A stretch of 10,270 nt of DNA from Clostridia bacterium (GTDB lineage: Bacteria; Bacillota; Clostridia; Christensenellales; UBA1242), in contig JAFYCH010000017.1 in the NCBI GenBank assembly GCA_017539765.1, positions 1-10,270 of the forward strand, written 5' to 3'. Numbering within the stretch: position 1 is the first letter of the stretch; each line of letters begins with the position of its first letter. Shown here in pieces: positions 1 to 4,501 of the stretch. The translations under genes and the position numbers were made by a program. The notes under the pieces are model-generated. The model did no database searches and was not told where the DNA came from. It saw only the letters and a list, made by a program, of their open reading frames with translations.

Positions 1-1
1 A

Positions 2-958
2 ATATGTGCAAACCCAAACGGAAACTTGCTTGCAATTTTGGAAAATAACAAAGTTTATGTTTATGACTTAAGCAGCTTGGAACTTGCCAAAGAAATTGAG
101 GTTTATGTCGAAATAGTTTTGTTTGACTATTTAAACAATCTGTTTTGTGCAAAATGTGAAGCAGATAAATTTACCATAAGCAAATATATTGTTGCAAATT
201 ACACATATGACATCAATTTTGAAGTTGCAAAACAAACAAGAAGTTTGCAAATGGACATCGAAACTGGTGACTTTTACTTTTTATCTGACAAATTATACAA
301 AGTAAGCAAAGAAGGTTTTTGTGCAAATGCAAGCGATGAAGTTGCCCCAATAGACATAACAACCACTACTCTGCTTGAAGAACAATGCACCTTTGCAAAA
401 GCAAAAACAGAAACAAAGCTCTTTGCAACTTGTGTAAGTTTTTCTAGCAGCGACAACCTAAGCCAAAATCAAACAGTTATTGTGCTTGAAAACAATATCC
501 CTCAAAACCAAGCAATGTGCTATTGCCTTGCAAACATAGATGGTCACCAAAAACTTGGCTATGCAAAAAAAGCAGATTTGCTTGTGATTAATGTTGTGCC
601 ACAACAAGCTCAATATAAAACGATATACAAAAATGTTAAAGTGTTAACATACCCAACTCACAATGCAGGCGTAAGCCAAACAATTACAAATGAAAACACA
701 ATTGTTGTTGTGATAGGTTCAGCAAACAATTTTGTTGACGAAGACGGCAATTCTTACTACTCTGTTTTGCTTGATGACAAAGTTGGCTACATCAATCAAA
801 ACTGCTTACAAAATACTGGAAACTTTGAAAGTGTTATGCTGGATATTGAACCAACACCTGACAACTCTACACAATTTATGGCATATATTCTTGTGTTTGT
901 AAGTTCGTTTATTTTGGTTATTATTGTTTGCATCTTTATTGCAAGAAAGAAAAACTAA
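2..958 (+). CDS. Partial membrane-anchored surface protein with propeller-like and SH3-like segments (5' end outside window)
   Basis: I do not recognise a named family. The frame is open to the left edge (codons from base 2: I C A N P N G N before the TTG at 26), so the gene starts upstream and about 318 residues are visible. The first ~95 resemble beta-propeller blades: NGNLLAILENNKVYVYDL is a typical strand-turn-strand repeat. Two later segments look like SH3-type modules, each ending in a GY(A/I) turn (LGYAKKADL and VGYINQNCL, about residues 178-186 and 253-261 counted from the TTG). One hydrophobic helix near the C-terminus (about 283-305) is followed by RKKN, which predicts an extracellular ectodomain with a short cytoplasmic tail; a signal peptide would lie in the missing part. 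The ectodomain holds several cysteines. The gene ends in TAA just before a hairpin terminator. Function is unknown; envelope sensing or wall binding is only inference. Confidence 0.7.
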   Translation: MCANPNGNLLAILENNKVYVYDLSSLELAKEIEVYVEIVLFDYLNNLFCAKCEADKFTISKYIVANYTYDINFEVAKQTRSLQMDIETGDFYFLSDKLYKVSKEGFCANASDEVAPIDITTTTLLEEQCTFAKAKTETKLFATCVSFSSSDNLSQNQTVIVLENNIPQNQAMCYCLANIDGHQKLGYAKKADLLVINVVPQQAQYKTIYKNVKVLTYPTHNAGVSQTITNENTIVVVIGSANNFVDEDGNSYYSVLLDDKVGYINQNCLQNTGNFESVMLDIEPTPDNSTQFMAYILVFVSSFILVIIVCIFIARKKN

Positions 959-972
959 TATTTTAAAAATAT

Positions 973-998
973 AAAGCACTGAAGTAAGTGCTTTTTTA
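973..998 (+). terminator. Rho-independent terminator of the surface-protein gene
   Basis: A perfect 8-bp stem (AAAGCACT 973-980 with AGTGCTTT 987-994) closes a 6-nt loop GAAGTA and runs into a T-rich tract (TTTTTTATTT). It lies 14 bp after the stop codon and before the next promoter. Confidence 0.85.
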
Positions 999-1032
999 TT
1001 TCTAATACTCTATTAAATATTTTTTAAAGTTA

Positions 1033-1061
1033 TTGAAATACATTATATGATATGATATAAT
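1033..1061 (+). promoter_or_regulatory. Sigma-A-type promoter of the Nudix gene
   Basis: The -35 box is TTGAAA (1033-1038), the spacer is 17 nt, and the -10 box is a perfect TATAAT (1056-1061) preceded by an extended TGA (1053-1055). Transcription would be expected near 1068, the first base of the AGGAGA Shine-Dalgarno site. The leader would then be only about 10 nt. Confidence 0.8.
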
Positions 1062-1062
1062 G
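1041..1062. repeat. 8-bp inverted repeat overlapping the Nudix -10 box
   Basis: CATTATAT (1041-1048) and ATATAATG (1055-1062) are exact reverse complements separated by 6 nt. The right arm covers the -10 hexamer, so the dyad could be an operator. AT richness makes chance plausible. Confidence 0.35.
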
Positions 1063-1067
1063 CAAAT

Positions 1068-1072
1068 AGGAG
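1068..1072 (+). promoter_or_regulatory. Shine-Dalgarno AGGAG that fixes the Nudix start at 1078
   Basis: AGGAG lies 5 nt before the ATG at 1078. The in-frame ATG at 1060 overlaps the -10 box and precedes both the predicted transcription start and this ribosome site, so it cannot be the real start. Confidence 0.85.
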
Positions 1073-1077
1073 ATTTT

Positions 1078-1704
1078 ATGAAAAGCAAACTTATTGAAGT
1101 TAAACAACTTACAAACTTAAAATTTTTGAATATGTTTGAGTCCACATTTTTGATGGAAAATGGAAAAACAAGAACTTATTATTTTGCGTCAAGAAGAAGT
1201 CTGGAACAACTTGGTTGCAAAAACAACAAACATGTTGATGCCATAAAAGTTTTGCCATATTTTAGAAAAAAAGGTAAAACCTATGTTGTGCTTAACAAAG
1301 AGTTTAGAAGTCCAATCAATGCTTATACATACGATTTATGTGCTGGTCTTGTTGAAGACCAAAACAACATTGAAGGTGACGTAAAAAGAGAACTTTTGGA
1401 AGAAATTGGAGCAACAGCAAAAAGTATTAAACAAGTTATGAAACCTGGTCACACTACTGCTGGACTCACTGACGAAAATATAGCTTGCTATTTTGCAGAA
1501 GTTGACAACATTGGAGAGCAACATTTGGAAGAAACTGAAGATATTGAAAGAGTTGTTGTTGCACTTAAAGATATTCCAGAATTTTTAGAAGACAACGAAG
1601 TTGGTGCAATTGGCAACTTACTTCTTCAAGTGTTCTACTATCAAAACATTTTAGAAATGAAAGAAAACAACCAAAGTGTTTCAAAAGAAAACTTTGATAT
1701 GTAA
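1078..1704 (+). CDS. Nudix hydrolase, ADP-ribose pyrophosphatase type
   Basis: A 208-residue protein that should hydrolyse a nucleoside diphosphate linked to another group, most likely ADP-ribose to AMP and ribose 5-phosphate, in the cytoplasm with Mg2+. The Nudix box starts at Gly90 (AGLVEDQ) and continues as REL-LEEIG at 104-111, with the catalytic/metal-binding REXXEEXG intact; the early Glu of the GX5EX7 part is Asn96 here. Upstream, VVLNKEFRSPINAYTYDLCAG matches the QYR-P...EL-AG entry typical of ADP-ribose pyrophosphatases. Downstream, the TTAGLTDENIACYFAEV segment matches the (S/T)PG-x-x-(D/E)E substrate loop of that subfamily. The start at 1078 is set by an SD 5 nt upstream and by a promoter that covers the earlier ATG. 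The gene is monocistronic, with its own promoter and a terminator 23 bp after the stop. Family assignment is secure; the exact substrate is inferred. Confidence 0.88.
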   Translation: MKSKLIEVKQLTNLKFLNMFESTFLMENGKTRTYYFASRRSLEQLGCKNNKHVDAIKVLPYFRKKGKTYVVLNKEFRSPINAYTYDLCAGLVEDQNNIEGDVKRELLEEIGATAKSIKQVMKPGHTTAGLTDENIACYFAEVDNIGEQHLEETEDIERVVVALKDIPEFLEDNEVGAIGNLLLQVFYYQNILEMKENNQSVSKENFDM

Positions 1705-1726
1705 GTCCACAACTTTATAATAATAT

Positions 1727-1754
1727 AAAAGCACAGAAAAACTGTGCTTTTTAT
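1727..1754. terminator. Bidirectional terminator between convergent Nudix and OB-fold genes
   Basis: A perfect 10-bp stem (AAAAGCACAG 1727-1736 with CTGTGCTTTT 1742-1751) with an AAAAA loop. T-rich sequence follows on the plus strand, and TTTTATATTATTAT follows on the minus strand. It lies between two genes that face each other, so it can end both transcripts. Confidence 0.85.
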
Positions 1755-1761
1755 TTGTTTA

Positions 1762-2430
1762 TTATTCTGCATTGGCAAAGTTGCCGCTGTTGTCATATTT
1801 TACATAATTTAAACTGCCATCTTCAGAAACGATTTTTGTTATGCTTATTTCATAAGCATTTTTTGTTTCTACCAAATCATCACTCACTCTTTTTTGATAT
1901 ACTCTAGATTGTATTCTGCCAACAAGGTTAAGTGCTTCACCAACCTTCATATCTTTCACGAACCTTGCATTTCTACCCCATGCTATGCATGGAATGTAAT
2001 CCGACTTGTTGTATGCTCTGTTGACTGCAAGAAGCACATCGCAAATTTCACGCTTAAAAGGTGTTGTCCTAAAAACCGGTTCTTTGCAAATGTAGCCATT
2101 AAGTTCAATTATGTTTGGGTTCATAAGCTCATCATTTGGCTCAAGTTCCCTAACAAACACTGTGAGAACCAATTTGCTTTTGGTTTCTGTTTGTTTGTTA
2201 TAGCTCCTAAATTGACCCGAAATGGTAATCAAATTACCAACATAAATGCTTTTGTTAATAATCCTTTCGCTGATTGTCACAGGAATGGTGTCGAAACTTT
2301 CGCTTAATCTTGGAACTTCCAAATTAAACTCATAAAATTTTTCTCCAAAAACTTCGTGACTAAACACTGGATTGCTTACAATCTTTCCCCTTAAATATAC
2401 TTTATTGTTGTTCATTTGTTCATAATTCAT
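1762..2430 (-). CDS. Tandem OB-fold single-stranded DNA-binding protein
   Basis: A 222-residue protein with two SSB-like OB folds. The first (about 9-97) begins VYLRGKIVSNPVFSHE and includes VGNLITISGQFRSYN; the second (about 106-202) begins NIIELNGYICKEPVFRTTP and includes DYIPCIAWGRNARFV and GEALNLVGRIQSR. The Y/IPCIAWGRNA and GRIQSR patterns are hallmarks of the SSB family. Ordinary bacterial SSB has one OB fold and an acidic tail ending in a DDDIPF-like tip; here the tail is KYDNSGNFANAE, so partner recruitment through that tip is unlikely. It is probably an accessory ssDNA-binding protein as found in clostridia, with the replication SSB elsewhere. The start at 2430 is supported by AAGGA 7 nt upstream, preferred over the internal Met6. 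It follows the deacetylase gene by 15 bp and is likely co-transcribed; its SD lies within that gap. Confidence 0.8.
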   Translation of the reverse strand: MNYEQMNNNKVYLRGKIVSNPVFSHEVFGEKFYEFNLEVPRLSESFDTIPVTISERIINKSIYVGNLITISGQFRSYNKQTETKSKLVLTVFVRELEPNDELMNPNIIELNGYICKEPVFRTTPFKREICDVLLAVNRAYNKSDYIPCIAWGRNARFVKDMKVGEALNLVGRIQSRVYQKRVSDDLVETKNAYEISITKIVSEDGSLNYVKYDNSGNFANAE

Positions 2431-2445
2431 AATTTAATCCTTCTT

Positions 2446-3213
2446 TTATATTTTTCTGCTTTGCATACCGTTGTTATCAATCACAAAATCACCATCAATA
2501 ATAAGTTCGCCAACAGGCGTCACCTTGTAGCCACGTTTTTGCAGTCTGTCAAGCATAATTGGCAGGGCTTCCAAAATGTGGTCACTGTTGTTATGACATA
2601 AAATTATGCTGCCATTTCGCACTCCATTTAGCACTCTGTTTGTAATTTCCATTGCACTTATGCCCTTCCAGTCCAAACTGTCAACGTCCCACTGAATTGT
2701 AAGAAGACCTAAACTTTCTGCCGTGCTTATAAGCGTGTCGTTATACGCCCCAAATGGTGCCCTGAAAATTTTGACGTCTTTGCCAGTTATGTTTTTGATT
2801 AGATTGACGCTTGTAGATAGTTCCAAACTCTGTTTTTCAGCACTTAGTTTTGTCATATCCGGGTGAGTGTTTGAGTGTGTGCCAATTTCAAAGCCGTTGT
2901 CATCAATCATCTTGACCATTTCTGGATATTTTTCTACCCACATACCAACCAAAAAGAAAGTTGCTTTGACATTAAACTGGTTGCAGATTTCAACAATTTT
3001 TGCAGTTTTGTCAGCACCCCAAGCAGCATCAAAACTTATGGCAACTTGTTTTTTGTCAGTTGCAACGTAGTAAACTGGAACCTTCCGAAGTGCATTTCCA
3101 AAAAATACGCTTGCTGGCGTATAGCCACCAACATTTACGGCAAGCAATATGCCCACAAGCAAAACCAACATAACCAGTCTTATTGTTTTAAATTTGACAC
3201 AATATATATGCAT
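2446..3213 (-). CDS. PdaB-like polysaccharide deacetylase (CE4/NodB domain), membrane-anchored
   Basis: A 255-residue protein with an N-terminal membrane segment (about 11-30) and one extracytoplasmic NodB domain, expected to remove N-acetyl groups from peptidoglycan or a related glycan. CE4 motifs run in order: SFDAAWGAD (60-68), HSNTH (113-117, the metal His pair), RAPFGAYN (151-158), DVDSLDW (176-182) and IILCHNN (203-209). The canonical TFDDG has two Asp; here the second, a metal ligand, is Ala63, as in the FD-x-x-WG form of PdaB/YbaN proteins. Asp68 may or may not compensate. I chose the ATG at 3213 because MHIYCVKFKTIR resembles the start of PdaB proteins; a GTG at 3234 in frame has no SD, and the ATG has only a weak GAAGA. 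In Bacillus PdaB is sporulation-linked; that role here is inference. It heads an operon with the OB-fold gene. Confidence 0.82.
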   Translation of the reverse strand: MHIYCVKFKTIRLVMLVLLVGILLAVNVGGYTPASVFFGNALRKVPVYYVATDKKQVAISFDAAWGADKTAKIVEICNQFNVKATFFLVGMWVEKYPEMVKMIDDNGFEIGTHSNTHPDMTKLSAEKQSLELSTSVNLIKNITGKDVKIFRAPFGAYNDTLISTAESLGLLTIQWDVDSLDWKGISAMEITNRVLNGVRNGSIILCHNNSDHILEALPIMLDRLQKRGYKVTPVGELIIDGDFVIDNNGMQSRKI

Positions 3214-3280
3214 AATTCTTCGGCAAATTGTCACTTGGCTTTTGCAATTAACTAAGCAAGATTTTGCAAAGTTTAACTTA

Positions 3281-3286
3281 ATTATA
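3281..3286 (-). promoter_or_regulatory. Possible -10 box for the deacetylase operon
   Basis: On the minus strand TATAAT occupies 3286-3281, which would start transcription near 3274, about 60 nt before the ATG at 3213. No good -35 is visible at 16-18 nt (AAACTT at best), so it is weak or depends on an activator or another sigma factor. Confidence 0.3.
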
Positions 3287-3297
3287 CTAAAAATTTG

Positions 3298-3357
3298 CTA
3301 ATTAAGTTTTGACATAATCAAGCGATTTTTGTCTATTTTTGACAAAATATGTGACAA
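3298..3357 (-). CDS. Candidate 19-codon leader ORF upstream of the deacetylase gene
   Basis: On the minus strand a strong SD (AGGAGATT, AGGAG at 3370-3366) sits 8 nt before a TTG that opens a 19-codon frame (MSHILSKIDKNRLIMSKLN) ending in TAG. It is in the same frame as the downstream deacetylase, which stays open from that TAG to the chosen ATG. It could be a leader peptide, a decayed N-terminal extension or chance. No homology is recognised. Confidence 0.2.
   Translation of the reverse strand: MSHILSKIDKNRLIMSKLN
3327..3347. repeat. TTTTGTC-N7-GACAAAA dyad in the divergent intergenic region
   Basis: Exact 7-bp inverted arms (3327-3333 and 3341-3347) lie between the divergent deacetylase and cdd genes. 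Further TGACA copies lie at 3310-3314 and 3352-3356. It is a possible operator; the AT-rich background weakens the case. The rest of this 251-bp intergenic region shows only the promoter elements listed separately. Confidence 0.25.
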
Positions 3358-3429
3358 TTTTTAATCTCCTATCATATATTATGCAAAAAAACTAATATAT
3401 ATGATTTTTGACCAATCAAAACAATTTAT

Positions 3430-3458
3430 TTGTTTAAACTAAAAATTTTTGATATAAT
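3430..3458 (+). promoter_or_regulatory. Promoter of cdd placing transcription start on the ATG
   Basis: TTGTTT (3430-3435), a 17-nt spacer, then TATAAT (3453-3458) with the extended TGA at 3450-3452. Six bases separate the -10 box from the ATG at 3465, so the usual +1 falls on that A. No SD precedes the gene. AAAAATTTTT (3441-3450) lies just upstream of the -10 box. Confidence 0.75.
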
Positions 3459-3464
3459 AGCATT

Positions 3465-3857
3465 ATGATGGATTATAAAGAACTTATTGAAGCAAGTTTT
3501 GAGGCACAGAAAAATAGTTATGCACCATACAGCAAATTTAATGTTGGTGCAAGTGTTTTGACAAAGCAAGGCAAAATTTATGCTGGAGCAAATATCGAAA
3601 ATGCAAGTTATCCTGCTGGCATTTGTGCAGAGCGTGTTGCAATGTCAAAAGCCATAAGCGAAGGCGAAAAGGAATTTGTTGCAATTTGCATAAGTTGCTC
3701 TGGTGACACCTACCCTTACCCTTGTGGTGTTTGCAGACAATTTATGAGTGAATTTTCAAAAGACCTTGATGTAATTGTTGCAAAAAGCAAAGATGAATTC
3801 AAAATTTTTAAACTTACAGAATTGCTCCCACACAGTTTTGACGGCGACTGTTTATAA
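3465..3857 (+). CDS. cdd: Cytidine deaminase
   Basis: A 130-residue protein, the normal length of the homotetrameric zinc-dependent cytidine deaminase that converts cytidine and deoxycytidine to uridine and deoxyuridine in pyrimidine salvage. Visible signatures are YAPYSKFNVGA (19-29), the substrate-binding NIENASYPAG (43-52), the catalytic CAE (Cys54 zinc ligand, Glu56 proton shuttle) and PCGVCRQ (86-92, Cys87 and Cys90 zinc ligands). All catalytic residues are present. Two ATGs are adjacent (3465 and 3468); I chose the first because the promoter predicts transcription starting exactly there. There is no SD, so it is probably translated from a leaderless mRNA. No terminator follows, and the GlmU-like gene begins 59 bp downstream, so read-through into it is likely. 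Identification is secure. Confidence 0.96.
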   Translation: MMDYKELIEASFEAQKNSYAPYSKFNVGASVLTKQGKIYAGANIENASYPAGICAERVAMSKAISEGEKEFVAICISCSGDTYPYPCGVCRQFMSEFSKDLDVIVAKSKDEFKIFKLTELLPHSFDGDCL

Positions 3858-3902
3858 ACAAAAATGAGAACAAAAAATTAACTTTTCAAATATATAATAT
3901 TT

Positions 3903-3908
3903 GAGGAG
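3903..3908 (+). promoter_or_regulatory. Shine-Dalgarno of the GlmU-like acetyltransferase gene
   Basis: GAGGAG lies 8 nt before the ATG at 3917, separated by a run of T. A TATAAT at 3893-3898 lies just upstream but has no -35 or TG extension, so a private promoter is doubtful and co-transcription with cdd is more likely. Confidence 0.8.
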
Positions 3909-3916
3909 TTTTTTTT

Positions 3917-4447
3917 ATGAATAAAATTGATGAAATGTCAAAAATAACTGACAGCGAGATTAGTGAAAATGTTGAAGTGACTGCAAGTGTTATTGAAGAA
4001 AGTTTTGTTGACGCTGGCACCAAAATTGGACCTTTTGCACATTTAAGGCCAAACAGCAAAATTGGAAAAAACTGCAGAATTGGGAACTTTTGCGAAATTA
4101 AAAACAGCACAATTGGAGATGGCACAAAAGTAAGTCATCTTGCCTATGTTGGTGATGCAGAAATTGGCAAAAATTGCAACATTGGTTGTGGCGTTATTTT
4201 TGTGAACTACAACGGCAAAATTAAACAAAAAATTGAAATAGGAAACAATGTTTTTGTTGGTAGCAACTGCAACCTGATTGCTCCCCTAAAAATTGAAGAC
4301 AATGTTTATATTTGTGCAGGAACAACAGTGACAAACAATTTAAAAGAAAACGACTTTGTTGTTGGCAGAGCAAGAGAAACAATAAAACCAAACCGAGCAG
4401 AAAAATATCTTAAAAACTACCATAAAAAAGATGATGAACAAATTTAA
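3917..4447 (+). CDS. Stand-alone GlmU-type acetyltransferase domain (left-handed beta-helix)
   Basis: A 176-residue left-handed beta-helix protein made of hexapeptide repeats (IGKNCR, IGNFCE, IGDGTK, IGKNCN and others). It matches the C-terminal half of GlmU, which acetylates glucosamine-1-phosphate with acetyl-CoA before UDP-GlcNAc formation. Landmarks in order: GPFAHLRP (38-45; Arg44 equals E. coli Arg333), EIKNSTIGDG (60-69; Lys62), SHLAYVGDAEIG (73-84; His74 equals catalytic His363, then Tyr77), VNYNGKIKQK (96-105; usual NYDG is NYNG), GSNCNLIAP (115-123) and AGTTVT (134-139). The N-terminal uridylyltransferase domain of bifunctional GlmU (about 450 residues) is absent, and the 59 bp upstream hold no remnant of it. 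The start has a strong SD. The uridylyltransferase may be encoded elsewhere, or the substrate may be a related amino sugar. Fold is certain; exact substrate is inferred. Confidence 0.8.
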   Translation: MNKIDEMSKITDSEISENVEVTASVIEESFVDAGTKIGPFAHLRPNSKIGKNCRIGNFCEIKNSTIGDGTKVSHLAYVGDAEIGKNCNIGCGVIFVNYNGKIKQKIEIGNNVFVGSNCNLIAPLKIEDNVYICAGTTVTNNLKENDFVVGRARETIKPNRAEKYLKNYHKKDDEQI

Positions 4448-4466
4448 AAATAGTTTATATTTTCAA

Positions 4467-4495
4467 ATTACAAAAAAATTTTTTTGTGATATAAT
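4467..4495 (+). promoter_or_regulatory. Promoter of rsmF placing transcription start on the ATG
   Basis: TATAAT (4490-4495) carries the extended TGA (4487-4489). A 17-nt spacer leads back to ATTACA (4467-4472, four of six matches to TTGACA). Six bases separate the -10 box from the ATG at 4502, so the expected +1 is the start codon itself. No SD is present. Confidence 0.65.
4470..4487. repeat. 18-bp perfect palindrome in the rsmF promoter spacer
   Basis: ACAAAAAAATTTTTTTGT is a perfect palindrome with an A7T7 core between the -35 and -10 boxes. It could be an operator, a bent A-tract, or a weak loopless terminator for the upstream gene. Confidence 0.45.
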
Positions 4496-4501
4496 AAAAA
4501 T

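Noticed and set aside
1060-1077. Six-residue N-terminal extension of the Nudix protein
   Set aside because: The ATG at 1060 overlaps the -10 box, and the SD lies downstream of it.
1894-2307. Plus-strand ORF of 137 residues
   Set aside because: Antisense to the tandem OB-fold gene; no SD or family motif.
3214-3234. GTG start for the deacetylase
   Set aside because: No SD, and the MHIYCVKFK start at 3213 fits the PdaB family better. The GTG is not fully excluded.
3235-3464. Riboswitch or structured RNA in the divergent intergenic region
   Set aside because: The region is AT-rich without GC-containing paired helices or any recognised aptamer core. The cdd promoter leaves no leader to hold one.
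3858-3916. Remnant of a GlmU uridylyltransferase domain before the acetyltransferase gene
   Set aside because: The 59-bp gap is too short and shows no matching codons; cdd occupies the upstream sequence completely.
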